Shown: positions 7,618-16,605, counted from the stretch's first letter. The stretch is 64,000 bases of DNA from Gemmatimonadales bacterium UBA1120 (GCA_002313925.1 DCAZ01000115.1:718-64717), one strand, 5' to 3'. The notes: generated from the sequence alone by a model not told the origin. Made by a program: numbers and translations.

Positions 7618-8082
7618 TTAAGGTCCGGCTTCCACCACCACCACCCCACGGCCGGGTGCTCCGTTCCCCTCTAACACAAACGGATAGCGTCCTGGAGGTC
7701 CATCAGCGAAATGAACAACGTATCTGCTGTCCTGGCTAATTAATGGAGGTGAAGCCACCTGGTCAGTACGCTCCAAGAAAGTTCGGGCAGCAATACCCAG
7801 GCTGTCCAATTCGAAAACGATCTCGTGTACCAACCAATCCGCAGTTACAAATTCGACATAGCTTCCTGAAGTTATAACCGTCTCCAAGGGGTCAGCTCTC
7901 TCTCTATCTCCACCCCTAATTACGACCCGATGTACTTGGTCGCGATCCCCGAGTCCTAACTCTAGGCGGAGGACATCATCTGGATGCAACCCCGGATCTC
8001 CGGAACATGATGTAAGGCAGGTGGCCAATAATACAGTGAGTAGAGTACGGCCAACCGACACATCCTGTGACACGTACATCAT
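7618..8082 (-). CDS. Lipoprotein with a degenerate cupredoxin-like domain
   Basis: A 154-residue lipoprotein with signal peptide TLLTVLLATCLTSC and lipid-bearing Cys near 26. The mature part follows the plastocyanin outline: VITSGSYVEFVTADWLVHEIVFE (first His kept), then a long loop, then PGRYPFVLEGNGAPGRGVVVVE. In copper cupredoxins the last segment carries Cys, His and Met ligands; here all three are missing, so blue-copper electron transfer is unlikely. It overlaps the end of the TPR gene by four bases (ATGA) and is therefore co-translated with it. Family assignment is by pattern only. Confidence 0.6.
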   Translation of the reverse strand: MMYVSQDVSVGRTLLTVLLATCLTSCSGDPGLHPDDVLRLELGLGDRDQVHRVVIRGGDRERADPLETVITSGSYVEFVTADWLVHEIVFELDSLGIAARTFLERTDQVASPPLISQDSRYVVHFADGPPGRYPFVLEGNGAPGRGVVVVEAGP

Positions 8083-9188
8083 TCGTCCAACTCAATCTGC
8101 ACAAACCCCGCTTCTGCGGCTAATCGTAAGAAAGCTTCGGGATCAGCAAAAGGAATTTTGATTCCTTTTTGTTCGAGCCACCTTTCGGCCAGCCTGCGCA
8201 TGAATTCGACAAGGGGTTCATGAAGGAATCCTGCTCGCTCTCTCATTTGTTGGACAATCTCCACCCAGTTACCCCGTAGTTGATAACCATCACTTAATCT
8301 GACAATATGGATAACTCGTTCGGCCGATGAGTGAAGAGAGGTAAAGAGTTCAAGCTGGCTTGGGTCAAGGTAGGACCCCACCTTTTCCACACCATGCACC
8401 ACAGACTGAATTTCAGCGAACAAATGGTCTATGGAGTCCGGTAGGTTTTCGATCTGGCTTAACCGCTCCCGCCATGGACTTAGACGAGCATCACCCTCAT
8501 CAATGTGCCAAAGCGCCCGCTTCAGTTCGATTAAGCGCCAAACGGCTAGGGCATCCCAATGGTCGCAAGGAGGAACTCCCTCATACTCTCTCAGCGCACC
8601 CTCCCAGTCACCCCGATCGTAAAGAAGGTGAGCAAGATAAATTCTCGCTTCGTGTAAATCCGGATCAAGCCTAAGTGCTCGCCGTATCTGACGACCTGCA
8701 GCTATCTGGTCACCTAGCTGGTGCAGTGCATAACCCAATGACGCAGCGGCATCCGCACTATCAGGGCGAGCTGCTGATGCCTGGGCGAAGATGTCCCTGC
8801 ACTCCGTGTAGAGAGCTTCCCTGTAGAGTGCTCTACCCATTGTGAGCATAAGTTCGGTGTCATGATCATAACCAGCTCTCGCTACTTGCTCGAACAGGGT
8901 AAGCGCTTCCTGACGCTCTCCAAAACGAAGAAGCGTCTCGCCCAAACCTACTAGGGCATCCTCATTAGAATCATCCAAGGCTGATGCGCGCTCGAAAGCT
9001 CTCCGAGCCCACGCATATTCCTCCCTAGCAAGCCTTGCGTACCCGAGTCCTACATTCAGGTCTATTGCGTTCGGGTATAGGGAAAGGCCTTCCTTGAGTA
9101 CCTGGAGCGCTCCATCATAATTACCATCACTGTAGAGTTTGTGTGCCTGTTCGTCATATTCCTCCGAACTAAGAAACCGTTCGGGCAT
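8079..9188 (-). CDS. Tetratricopeptide-repeat protein
   Basis: A 369-residue protein made largely of TPR helix pairs over residues 1-220 (for example YDEQAHKLYSDGNYDGALQVLKEG and AASLGYALHQLGDQIAAGRQIRRALRLDPDLHEARIYLAHLLYDRGDWEGALREY). These normally bind other proteins. The C-terminal 150 residues are helical without clear repeats. No signal peptide is seen, so it is probably cytoplasmic. The ATG at 9188 has GAGGAGG eight bases upstream; an earlier in-frame TTG has none. The lipoprotein at 7618 is translationally coupled downstream and a zinc-ribbon protein lies just upstream. Confidence 0.85.
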   Translation of the reverse strand: MPERFLSSEEYDEQAHKLYSDGNYDGALQVLKEGLSLYPNAIDLNVGLGYARLAREEYAWARRAFERASALDDSNEDALVGLGETLLRFGERQEALTLFEQVARAGYDHDTELMLTMGRALYREALYTECRDIFAQASAARPDSADAAASLGYALHQLGDQIAAGRQIRRALRLDPDLHEARIYLAHLLYDRGDWEGALREYEGVPPCDHWDALAVWRLIELKRALWHIDEGDARLSPWRERLSQIENLPDSIDHLFAEIQSVVHGVEKVGSYLDPSQLELFTSLHSSAERVIHIVRLSDGYQLRGNWVEIVQQMRERAGFLHEPLVEFMRRLAERWLEQKGIKIPFADPEAFLRLAAEAGFVQIELDE

Positions 9189-9233
9189 GTAAAGGCCTCC
9201 TCGCAACCCACGAACACAGACTTGATTAGTACG

Positions 9234-9572
9234 CTAAACCCGCGCGTATGCTACCCCACAGTGACTACAGACGAGGTTTTTCTCGGCCCTGACGAGTCGA
9301 AATTCAGAACCATGCCTCGGGCAATCGGGGTCCCTGCCTTGCTGGAGGGCGTCCCTAACCTTCTTCCGTTCGGTTCTAGTTGCTTTGGGAATCACTATCT
9401 CATACCGAAGGGATGACGCACTGCACTCGAATACTCCAACCGCTGTTCCACCCTCCTGTGGGCGGATGCCTAACAGGATGAGAAATCCGCCATTAGGTGA
9501 CTCCATTCTTTGCCCGGCATAATACTCCTTCAGGAGTTGCCTTGCTTTTTCTATCCGTTTCGGTTCAGCCAA
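9234..9572 (-). CDS. Hypothetical protein with a C-terminal zinc ribbon
   Basis: A 112-residue soluble protein of unknown role. The C-terminus has a CPRHG pair near 84-87 and CSHCG near 102-105, spaced like a treble-clef or ribbon zinc site (Cys-x2-His and Cys-x2-Cys). The first 75 residues hold a helix (RIEKARQLLKEYYAG) and strand-like stretches. Start TTG is preceded by AGGGGAG with six bases spacing. It ends 45 nt before the TPR gene and is probably its operon partner. Confidence 0.6.
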   Translation of the reverse strand: MAEPKRIEKARQLLKEYYAGQRMESPNGGFLILLGIRPQEGGTAVGVFECSASSLRYEIVIPKATRTERKKVRDALQQGRDPDCPRHGSEFRLVRAEKNLVCSHCGVAYARV

Positions 9573-9625
9573 CGCGTTCTCCCCTTTCGGATCAACAGTT
9601 TATGTCGACTAAGCTCGTAAGAAAC

Positions 9626-10723
9626 TCACCCGCGCTCGAACAAGTATCCAGAATCCTCATGGCGCGAGTCCCCGTTAACACTGACCGCGAAACGAGCTCC
9701 TGACCAAATAGCAGCTCCGCCCCAATCACCGTTCTTGTTTACTGCATAATAATTTACGTTGAAATTCGGCCTGCCATTTTCGTCACGCAAACGGTCTTCA
9801 ACCGTCACATGAACAATCCGGCGAAGCGCCTCGAGGCAGGCGTCTGTAGGATGCATTCCGTTCCTCATCATCTCTACAACAGTATAGCTGCCGCATGTCT
9901 TGATTACCGCTTCACCACGACCCGTGGAGCCCGCTGCACCGACGTCGTTGTCACAGTATTGCCCAGCTCCGATGATTGGAGAATCTCCCACTCGTCCAGG
10001 TATCTTATATGAGAGTCCAGATGTGGTTGTGACAGATGATAGATCACCGTCTGAGTCCACAATGTCGCAATTGATTGTGCCCTGCGGCCGGTAACCATCG
10101 TGTGAGTCGAGTAGACCGTCTCCAAACTCTTCGGGTTCCTGGAAACGTCCGATACGTTCTCCTGACTCTTCAGGTGAAAGGTAGTCGTCCCTGTCGCTCA
10201 GTTGGGCTCGCCATTCAATCCAGCGCTCCCGGGAGGACTCCGTCAATAGGTCCTCGAGTTGATGGCCCATAGATAACGCGAATCGCTGTGCTCCTTCCCC
10301 GACCAGTAAGTGGTGATCCGTATAGCGCATAACATCGAGTGCGACTAATGACGGCCTCTTAAACCCTTCTAGCGCAGCGACAGCGCCCGCTCCACGCGTT
10401 GGACCATGCATGAGAGAGGAGTCAAGCTGTACCACACCGTGCTCATTGGGCAGCCCCCCATAACCAACTGACGAGTCATTCGGGTCCTCTTCCACCAAGT
10501 TGACACCTCTCACCACTGCTTCAATCGTGCTAGCCCCGTTCGCCAATTCTTCGATAGCCCGCGATACAGCGCCAAGCCCATTCCCGGACGCCACACAAAC
10601 CGGCGTAACACGCCTACTGATTATGTTCGGAGCCCTTGCCTCTAGCGGCCTTGGGAGCCCTCCGAGAGCAGCCCCGACTCCTGCACCGGCAGAAGTCCGA
10701 ATGAAATCGCGTCTGGTGCTCAT
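9626..10723 (-). CDS. Tat-exported N4-glycosylasparaginase / isoaspartyl peptidase family hydrolase
   Basis: A 365-residue Ntn-hydrolase of the threonine-nucleophile asparaginase-2 family. It is made as a precursor that cuts itself before the nucleophile. Thr216 in QGTINCD is the expected nucleophile, followed by TTTSGLSYKIPGRVGDSPIIGAGQY, the family substrate loop, and GSTGRGEA. Family substrates are GlcNAc-Asn, beta-aspartyl peptides or asparagine. The N-terminus MSTRRDFIRTSAGAGVGAAL is a twin-arginine signal, so it folds before export to the periplasm. ATG start with AGGAGGG. A terminator of the preceding gene lies upstream, so it is probably its own unit. Confidence 0.87.
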   Translation of the reverse strand: MSTRRDFIRTSAGAGVGAALGGLPRPLEARAPNIISRRVTPVCVASGNGLGAVSRAIEELANGASTIEAVVRGVNLVEEDPNDSSVGYGGLPNEHGVVQLDSSLMHGPTRGAGAVAALEGFKRPSLVALDVMRYTDHHLLVGEGAQRFALSMGHQLEDLLTESSRERWIEWRAQLSDRDDYLSPEESGERIGRFQEPEEFGDGLLDSHDGYRPQGTINCDIVDSDGDLSSVTTTSGLSYKIPGRVGDSPIIGAGQYCDNDVGAAGSTGRGEAVIKTCGSYTVVEMMRNGMHPTDACLEALRRIVHVTVEDRLRDENGRPNFNVNYYAVNKNGDWGGAAIWSGARFAVSVNGDSRHEDSGYLFERG

Positions 10724-10845
10724 GGACCCTCCTGTAGGAACCCTTGAATAAGCGGCCGCAAGTATAGGCCTGTAACTCCCTGATCGCTACCTAGCTTTCA
10801 TCCGATTCAAAAAGAAATTCGCTAACGCAACTTTCCAGCAAGAAA

Positions 10846-10876
10846 AGAGCGGGACAGCCTACTGGCATCCCGCTTT
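10846..10876 (-). terminator. Intrinsic terminator of the gene at 10910
   Basis: A 7-bp stem (AGCGGGA/TCCCGCT), extended by a wobble and an A-T pair, encloses a GCC/GGC inner stem. Read on the minus strand it ends in CTTTTCTTGC. It lies 34 nt past the stop of the gene at 10910. Confidence 0.7.
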
Positions 10877-10909
10877 CCGTTTGTCCTACAAATCAAAAAG
10901 GATGACGAG

Positions 10910-11170
10910 TCAAGCCACGCTTGCGTCATCTAACGTATTGAAATTACTCTCGCTCTTACGCGAAATAGCAGGTTGACAAAAGCGAGTACCGATCTCGTGG
11001 AGACCCGACAGATCCACTTCACTCAAGTCCGGATAGCGCTCTCGTATATAATCAATTGTCTCGTCCATCCATTCCCTCTGTTCACCCTCTGCCGCCTTAA
11101 GTACATCACAACGGTTGATGTGACTGAAAAGTTCATCCCTTGCTCTTTCTAGGAGCTTTTCTTTGCCCAA
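10910..11170 (-). CDS. Small hypothetical helical protein
   Basis: An 86-residue protein of unknown function. It looks helical and acidic in the first 60 residues (LLERARDELFSHINRCD, REWMDETIDYIRERYPDLS). Two cysteines (near 21 and 65) are too far apart for a CxxC site. The start is TTG with a strong GGAGGT directly upstream. It has its own terminator (10846-10876) and faces away from the plus-strand hydantoinase gene, so it is a monocistronic small gene. The SD and terminator argue that it is real. Confidence 0.6.
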   Translation of the reverse strand: MGKEKLLERARDELFSHINRCDVLKAAEGEQREWMDETIDYIRERYPDLSEVDLSGLHEIGTRFCQPAISRKSESNFNTLDDASVA

Positions 11171-11317
11171 ATTTACCTCCGCTTATGGTTTCTGACACTT
11201 GGATCAGACAAGCCGACAGAAGCTTCTGTCGAACTAAGTTCATGCTTCAGCCAGGTAACTTAACCGAGCCTCAGGTACGCTTGTAGTGGGGTGCAAAATG
11301 CTTACGGAGCAATCATT

Positions 11318-12931
11318 GTGAGTCAATCCAGATCCCCAAAGGCTGTGTCCCTGGAAATATTCCGGCATTTGTTCACGGCTCTCTGTGAAGAAATGGGGGC
11401 GACGCTCAAGCGTGCATCATTTTCACCCAATATTAAGGAACGACGAGACTACTCATGTGCTCTCTTTGATTCCTCGGGAGCAGCAGTCTCACTTGGTGAC
11501 CATATGCCAGTTCACCTTGGAGCCATGCCGATGAGTGTGGAAGCAGCCCTAGCTGAAATTGGGAAGCTCGCGCAGGGAGACGTGGTCTGTCTGAATGATC
11601 CATTTAGTGGTGGCACGCACCTGCCGGATATCACGTTAATATCGGCAGTGCATGAAGAGAGAGGAAAATTACTTGGTTACGTAGCTTCAAGGGCTCACCA
11701 CAGTGATGTTGGTGGATCCACCCCCGGCTCGATGCCATTAGCTCGAGAGATCTTTGAAGAAGGAATTAGGATTCCACCAGTTCGTCTTTATGAAGCCGGC
11801 CAATTAAACACGAGCCTCTGGAAACTTTTGTTAGCAAATGTGCGAACTCCAGTAGAAAGGGCTGGCGACCTCGATGCTCAGGTTGCGGCGCTCCACACTG
11901 GATCCAAAAGGCTCTGTGAGATCGCTCAGCGAAGAGGGACAGAGGAAACCTTAATAGCAATGGAACAACTCATTGAGTACGCGGACCGCCTGGTCGAGGC
12001 GGGTTTGAATATCGTGCCTGATGGGTGCTATCAAGCAGAAGACTGGATTGAGGATGATGGCTTCGGGTCGGGACCGATACCTATCCGGGTCTCGCTCAAT
12101 ATTGAAGGCTCGCGACTGACCGTAGATTTTGAGGGGACCTCGCCACAGGTTCCCGGAGGTGTGAACGCGGTCCCCGCAATCACTTCATCTGCGACTCGCT
12201 ATGTGGTACGCTGCATTGTTGAAGCTCTGTTGGGAGAGCCGTTACCCGCCGGAGGGGGCTCAATGTCAGCGGTGGAGTTGATCCTTCCGGAATCATCAGT
12301 TGTAAACGCTGATCTCCCGGCTTCCGTTGCAGCCGGCAATGTGGAGACAAGTCAGCGCATCACAGACGTGCTCTTACAAGCGTTCGGCTTCGCACTGCCT
12401 GATCACATACCTGCCATGTCTCAGGGAACTATGAATAATACTTCGGTTGGCGGCATAGATCCGCGCAATGGTGAGGTTTTCGCCTATTACGAGACTGTTG
12501 GAGGAGGAATGGGTGCAGGACCCACCGGGCCCGGTCTCTCCGGAGTACATTGCCACATGTCCAATTCTCTCAACACTCCCATTGAGGCACTTGAGCACGC
12601 CTACCCTTATAGAGTTACACACTATGGGATACGCAGAAACTCAGGAGGCTTAGGAATGTATCAGGGCGGAGATGGACTTCGTCGAGACCTTATGCTGCTC
12701 GTTCCAGCCAGGGTAACGCTGCTTTGCGAGCGTCGCACCAGCGGTCCACCAGGAACTCAAGGCGGGAAAGCGGGAGCACCGGGAGAAAATATCTTGATCT
12801 GTGACGGAGTAGAGAGACCCCTCCCTGGAAAAACCAGCTTTGCCGTTCAGGCAGGTGATATCATCAGCATTAGATCACCCGGTGGTGGTGGTTGGGGCGC
12901 CATTCCAGAAGCATCGAGACACGAGAGCTAA
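11318..12931 (+). CDS. hyuB: Hydantoinase B / 5-oxoprolinase beta-subunit family protein
   Basis: This 537-residue protein matches the HyuB subunit, which with HyuA opens hydantoin, 5-oxoproline or related cyclic amides and lactones using ATP, or forms carboxylases such as acetone carboxylase. Family marks include RASFSPNIKERRDYSCALFD, GDHMPVHLGAMP, NDPFSGGTHLPDI, ASRAHHSDVGGSTPGSMP and ETVGGGMGAGP. The GTG at 11318 has ACGGAG seven bases upstream; an earlier GTG at 11291 is possible. The HyuA partner normally encoded next to it is absent; the next genes are a DUF6941-like protein (5 nt away) and a kinase. Confidence 0.87.
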   Translation: MSQSRSPKAVSLEIFRHLFTALCEEMGATLKRASFSPNIKERRDYSCALFDSSGAAVSLGDHMPVHLGAMPMSVEAALAEIGKLAQGDVVCLNDPFSGGTHLPDITLISAVHEERGKLLGYVASRAHHSDVGGSTPGSMPLAREIFEEGIRIPPVRLYEAGQLNTSLWKLLLANVRTPVERAGDLDAQVAALHTGSKRLCEIAQRRGTEETLIAMEQLIEYADRLVEAGLNIVPDGCYQAEDWIEDDGFGSGPIPIRVSLNIEGSRLTVDFEGTSPQVPGGVNAVPAITSSATRYVVRCIVEALLGEPLPAGGGSMSAVELILPESSVVNADLPASVAAGNVETSQRITDVLLQAFGFALPDHIPAMSQGTMNNTSVGGIDPRNGEVFAYYETVGGGMGAGPTGPGLSGVHCHMSNSLNTPIEALEHAYPYRVTHYGIRRNSGGLGMYQGGDGLRRDLMLLVPARVTLLCERRTSGPPGTQGGKAGAPGENILICDGVERPLPGKTSFAVQAGDIISIRSPGGGGWGAIPEASRHES

Positions 12932-12936
12932 TTTCT

Positions 12937-13365
12937 ATGAGCTGTGCACTCCGTTTTTCTGCAGTGTGCGATGACGCTCGTACAAGCCCTGATGGCAAGC
13001 TCGACTTGCACGGGGTGTACCACGATCTGTCTGCGCCGGGCTTCCCAGCGAAGCAGGATCATCTTGTTCTTGTTCTCGTGATTGAATGGGGTCGCGAAGA
13101 TCATGGTCGATTCCAGTTCAAGGCTGATCTGGAAGATTCAGAGGGAAATATTTCCCTGACAGTAGAGGGGGAAAGCGAAGTTCGAGCAGTCCCAGAAGAC
13201 CATCCGCCACCACGTAGCCAATTAGTTATGCCCATGGATGGCGTCGTCTTCCCAAAACCCGGACAATACATTTTCCAAGTCAAGGTCAAAGGAGAGATAT
13301 TTCGAGGACCGGGAATATACCTTCGCGACATGCCTGAGGAATACGTCGCACAGCCTGAAAAGTGA
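12937..13365 (+). CDS. DUF6941-like protein
   Basis: A 142-residue, beta-rich protein of unknown function. It opens CALRFSAVCDDARTSPDGKLDLHGVYHDL, which fits what I recall of DUF6941 (a cytoplasmic family starting with a CDDxR..GK..L.GVY pattern). It continues as strands ending FQVKVKGEIFRGPGIYLR, so it is probably a beta-sandwich. No signal peptide. It follows hyuB by five bases and overlaps the next gene by four (GTGA), so the three are one transcription unit. The family name is from memory, not from a search. Confidence 0.65.
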   Translation: MSCALRFSAVCDDARTSPDGKLDLHGVYHDLSAPGFPAKQDHLVLVLVIEWGREDHGRFQFKADLEDSEGNISLTVEGESEVRAVPEDHPPPRSQLVMPMDGVVFPKPGQYIFQVKVKGEIFRGPGIYLRDMPEEYVAQPEK

Positions 13366-14138
13366 GGCTTCCCAAGGGCTATCTGGGTATCTGTCACAAG
13401 AACAGTATTGCCTTCACAGTTCCAGCTGCACTTGAGTGGACACATTCTGTTCTTAGTTCCGGCGCTACCCTTTATGACTGGGCAAGCCAACATTCCACAA
13501 AGGAGATGCTGGCCGGTCGTGGTCGCGTGTTCATATTTCCTACTGCAGGCAGTACGGAGAACGCTACACACTGGATCGTGCGTCACTACCAGAGAGGAGG
13601 CATCCTCGCCCGGCATCTCGACGATCGGTATCTGGTAACTCGGACACCTCGACCCTTGAAAGAGCTACGGGCAAGCGTGGAGGCGCGCTCAAGAGGCATC
13701 CCTACACCACGTATTATTGGAGGGGCTGCATACAGATCTGGCGTATTCTACCGTGCAGAGCTCGTAACCGAATATTTGTCTGATGTAACAGATCTGGCCT
13801 CAGTTGTCTTCGGGGTGAACGAGCGCAATATGGCGTTTTGCACCACTGCGCTACACGCAGCAGGCAAGCTTGTGAGCCTTCTAGAAAAGGAGCGCGTAGC
13901 ACATGCTGATCTGAACGCAAGCAATATCCTAGTGAATCAGCTCGGGGGCGCCTCCTCAGCACATGTTATCGACCTAGACCGATGCCGACCTCTTTCGCCA
14001 ACTGCACGTGCTCCCGTCAAACTTATGCGCCGTCGCCTAGAACGTTCCCTTCAAAAGCTGGCACAGAGGTATGGGCAACCTCTCGATGAAGTCTTATGGA
14101 TGGCACTCCGTGATGGCTATGAGACCCGGCCGTCGTGA
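13362..14138 (+). CDS. Kdo/LPS-kinase-like phosphotransferase
   Basis: A 258-residue protein with the protein-kinase fold used by Kdo kinase KdkA and the LPS core kinases. The catalytic loop is HADLNASNILV (Asp183 as base, Asn188 for metal) and the metal-binding DFG equivalent is IDLDRC (Asp204). Upstream, GSTENATHWIVRHYQRGG is the nucleotide/lysine region typical of Kdo kinases. The likely role is ATP-dependent phosphorylation of Kdo on lipid A at the inner membrane. It starts at a GTG overlapping the previous stop. It converges on the envelope operon at 14.3-19.5 kb, which supports the LPS link. Confidence 0.8.
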   Translation: MRLPKGYLGICHKNSIAFTVPAALEWTHSVLSSGATLYDWASQHSTKEMLAGRGRVFIFPTAGSTENATHWIVRHYQRGGILARHLDDRYLVTRTPRPLKELRASVEARSRGIPTPRIIGGAAYRSGVFYRAELVTEYLSDVTDLASVVFGVNERNMAFCTTALHAAGKLVSLLEKERVAHADLNASNILVNQLGGASSAHVIDLDRCRPLSPTARAPVKLMRRRLERSLQKLAQRYGQPLDEVLWMALRDGYETRPS

Positions 14139-14290
14139 ATGAAGAGCAAGATATAGGATGGGAGGGGCCTCCTCTCCTCGAGATTTGTATCGTAATGCTG
14201 TCAGCTCTAGGGGACACAGTGCACGTATTACCTGTGGTGAACGCGCTGAAGAGTGACTGAAAAATCCAGATTCTGCGGCGTGGGGTAATC

Positions 14291-14848
14291 CTAGGGACCA
14301 AGCCACCCGAAAATAGCTTTCATAGCTAGAAAGCTGAACATAGCCAGCACTCCCAGCGCGGCTTCCCATTCCTTGTTTCGATAGTACCGCCTGAAACGGA
14401 AGCTGCACCCCACACTATCTCTAGAGGGCCTATACGGCACGACCCTTGGAATAAGCGAAGGGACACTACTTGCATATTCACGATATACTTGTCCAAAGAG
14501 CTCAGTAAGCCGGCTATGCTCCAGTGACATCGTCATACCATAGACAACGATGAAGTAAGCTAGAAAGAGAAGTATCCATTCACCTGCTCCTCCGGCCACC
14601 GTCACACCAATACCTATAAGCAGAGTCCCTAAGTACAGAGGATTTCTGAGATACGCATAAGGTCCCGAAGTGGCGAGTTCCTGATCTTTATCGATTGATC
14701 CAGCCGCCCAACCACGAACCAAAAGTCCCAGCACGGAAAAAGGCGTTCCCAAAAGCAATAGCGTAGCTGTTGGGTGACAATACCACAGGAACGGCAAGGT
14801 TAGGGCCCAGGCGATTACCCGACGACAAATTCCTGTATCCCAGGCCAC
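14291..14848 (-). CDS. ICMT/PEMT-type membrane methyltransferase
   Basis: A 185-residue integral membrane protein with four or five hydrophobic segments. GPYAYLRNPLYLGTLLIGIG is the S-adenosylmethionine-site signature of the isoprenylcysteine O-methyltransferase / phospholipid N-methyltransferase family, and EHSRLTELFGQVYREYASSVP is the conserved tail that closes it. The substrate in bacteria is usually unknown; a lipid or small isoprenoid is likely. GTG start with GAGG close upstream, 24 nt after the DUF3108 gene: the last gene of the envelope operon. Confidence 0.8.
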   Translation of the reverse strand: MAWDTGICRRVIAWALTLPFLWYCHPTATLLLLGTPFSVLGLLVRGWAAGSIDKDQELATSGPYAYLRNPLYLGTLLIGIGVTVAGGAGEWILLFLAYFIVVYGMTMSLEHSRLTELFGQVYREYASSVPSLIPRVVPYRPSRDSVGCSFRFRRYYRNKEWEAALGVLAMFSFLAMKAIFGWLGP

Positions 14849-14872
14849 GATCCTCAGTGACCCTACCTATCC

Positions 14873-15790
14873 TTAACGCCTGACAATCGTATCCGGCTCT
14901 AGGGCAGCTCTATTCAATCTCCCTTCTCTTGCCGTGTCACGTGACTCAGGGTTGAGGGGCACCCCTTCCTGGATTGACCTTAAATGCAGCGTAAGCGATC
15001 CAGGAAACAGAGGGATGTTTGACTTCATATAGACCAAGATTCTGCGGTCGTCATCTGTGAAATGGAGCTCCGCTTCCCCTCCCTGCCCAAAGAGTCCATC
15101 GGTCTGGACGATAGGCTTAACCACAATTGTGCTGTACCTGACACCTTCCATTTCATACTCATCTTGCCGAAGGACCTGGATCACGACCGGATTTCCATCT
15201 TCCTTGAAGTAACGGGAAAAACTGTATGTTTTCCCTACTTCAAGGGGAAGGCCCCGTATGAAGTAGATGAAGGCGATATCATCCAGTGGCAAAGAGGACG
15301 CTAACGGTCCGGATTCGTCATTGTCCGTGCGATGCCAAACCCTCCGATCCGGATAAAACTCGTAATGCCGGTAAGACTCATAGAAAGGTTCGTCAATCTC
15401 CCTTATGTAACGCCAGCTCTGAAGTGTCTGCAGGTCTATCCAAGTCGTATAACTGTCATCAACACGTAAACCCGGAAGCCCACCTTTTATGCCCATAACA
15501 GCGCGATAAGTCTGATGCCCCCGGATACTGTCTAGGGCCTCTACCGTCATATGACCTTCGCCCGCATTGAAGATGCCGACCTTTACTTGGTAAACGAGGT
15601 GTTCACCGGGCCCCCACGGAGTCTCAGCGGCCCACTCATCCACAGGGTAGAGCACGGATAAACTGTCAGTGAACGCTTCCTGATCGACCGGAACATCAGT
15701 AACCCCACTAGTCACTTGAGCAAGCACGCTGACAGGAACAACAAAGGCCAAAAGGACTCGGAAAACCCCCTTAAGAGGCAGTGAGTGCAT
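14873..15790 (-). CDS. DUF3108 periplasmic protein
   Basis: A 305-residue protein with a Sec signal peptide (GVFRVLLAFVVPVSVLAQ). The mature part matches DUF3108: WGPGEHLVYQVKVGIFNAGEGHMTVE at the start, then DDSYTTWIDLQTLQSWRYIREIDEP and a run of strands to the end. DUF3108 proteins are periplasmic, probably lipid-binding beta structures of unknown exact role, often coded near cell-envelope lipid genes. The ATG at 15790 starts five bases after the stop of the glycosyltransferase, so the two are coupled; an upstream TTG without SD is rejected. The tail (310-end of frame) is rich in Arg and Glu. Confidence 0.8.
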   Translation of the reverse strand: MHSLPLKGVFRVLLAFVVPVSVLAQVTSGVTDVPVDQEAFTDSLSVLYPVDEWAAETPWGPGEHLVYQVKVGIFNAGEGHMTVEALDSIRGHQTYRAVMGIKGGLPGLRVDDSYTTWIDLQTLQSWRYIREIDEPFYESYRHYEFYPDRRVWHRTDNDESGPLASSLPLDDIAFIYFIRGLPLEVGKTYSFSRYFKEDGNPVVIQVLRQDEYEMEGVRYSTIVVKPIVQTDGLFGQGGEAELHFTDDDRRILVYMKSNIPLFPGSLTLHLRSIQEGVPLNPESRDTAREGRLNRAALEPDTIVRR

Positions 15791-15795
15791 ACACC

Positions 15796-16605
15796 CTACG
15801 GGTTTGAAGTTGGCCAAAGGTCACGTCGACGTAGCTTCATGAGAGCCATCAGAGTGCTTAGTGGTCTAAAGCGAGATTCACGCTGCCTCAGATCATGCCT
15901 CACTTCTGCAGGCACTTCAGCAATCCTCCTCGCATGCGGGACTAGTCGGCTGAGTAATTCTACATTTGCCGCCCACCCTTCAGTTCTTACTAGGGGCTCA
16001 TCCCCAGGACCATCACGTAACGCTTTCTTAAGTACGATTACCCGGTATGCTCTCAGCCCGTTGAGTGGGTCAGAAACTGGAGCTCCTCGAAATATCGTCG
16101 ACAGAGGCCACCGTGACAGGCTCCGCACAATCTTTACCCCCAAAGGCATCCGATGTCCGTTCATGTCAGTAACACCTGCCACTATGTCAGCACCACCCTC
16201 CAGCATTTTCACCAGGCTGATGACATCATCTGGGTTCTCAGTGAAATCCCCCTGAAGGATCACTGCGCAGTCGCGTTTAGGATACGATGCGTTCTCTACT
16301 ACATGTCTAAGCAGTTTTTCCACAGACCGGCCATAACCAACCCGATCCTGTGAACCTAGTAGAGTAAGTGGTAACACTCGCTGATAACGTTCTAGGACCG
16401 CCTGAGTGTCATCGGTAGACGCATCATTATGAACTAAAATCCTGTAGTCCCTACTAAACTCCCCAAGGGTATTTCGTATCTTCCAGAGCAGGACGCCGAT
16501 AGTGCGACCTTCATTGTGTGCCGGAATACAGACGTAGATCACATGTCTTTCGATTGAAGGGCATACAAACCAAGGTCGGGACAGGAGCTGCCCTCGACCG
16601 ACCAT
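15796..16605 (-). CDS. Family 2 glycosyltransferase
   Basis: A 269-residue GT-A fold enzyme. CIPAHNEGRTIGVLLWKI opens the nucleotide-sugar domain, HNDASTDDTQAVLE is the family 2 second motif, and ILQGDFTENPDD carries the Asp that binds metal and the sugar nucleotide. The layout resembles dolichyl/undecaprenyl-phosphate mannosyl- or glucosyltransferases, but there is no membrane anchor at the C-terminus. It probably adds a sugar to a lipid carrier or to LPS at the cytoplasmic face. Neighbours (acyltransferase upstream, DUF3108 downstream) support an envelope role. Start ATG; an internal GTG just before IYVCIPAHNEG is an alternative. Confidence 0.85.
   Translation of the reverse strand: MVGRGQLLSRPWFVCPSIERHVIYVCIPAHNEGRTIGVLLWKIRNTLGEFSRDYRILVHNDASTDDTQAVLERYQRVLPLTLLGSQDRVGYGRSVEKLLRHVVENASYPKRDCAVILQGDFTENPDDVISLVKMLEGGADIVAGVTDMNGHRMPLGVKIVRSLSRWPLSTIFRGAPVSDPLNGLRAYRVIVLKKALRDGPGDEPLVRTEGWAANVELLSRLVPHARRIAEVPAEVRHDLRQRESRFRPLSTLMALMKLRRRDLWPTSNP

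Noticed and set aside
6489..7649. Longer start of the isopropylmalate-type dehydrogenase
   Set aside because: The extra 33 residues overlap the lipoprotein gene and do not resemble the family; MPRIAVIPGDGIG is the standard beginning.
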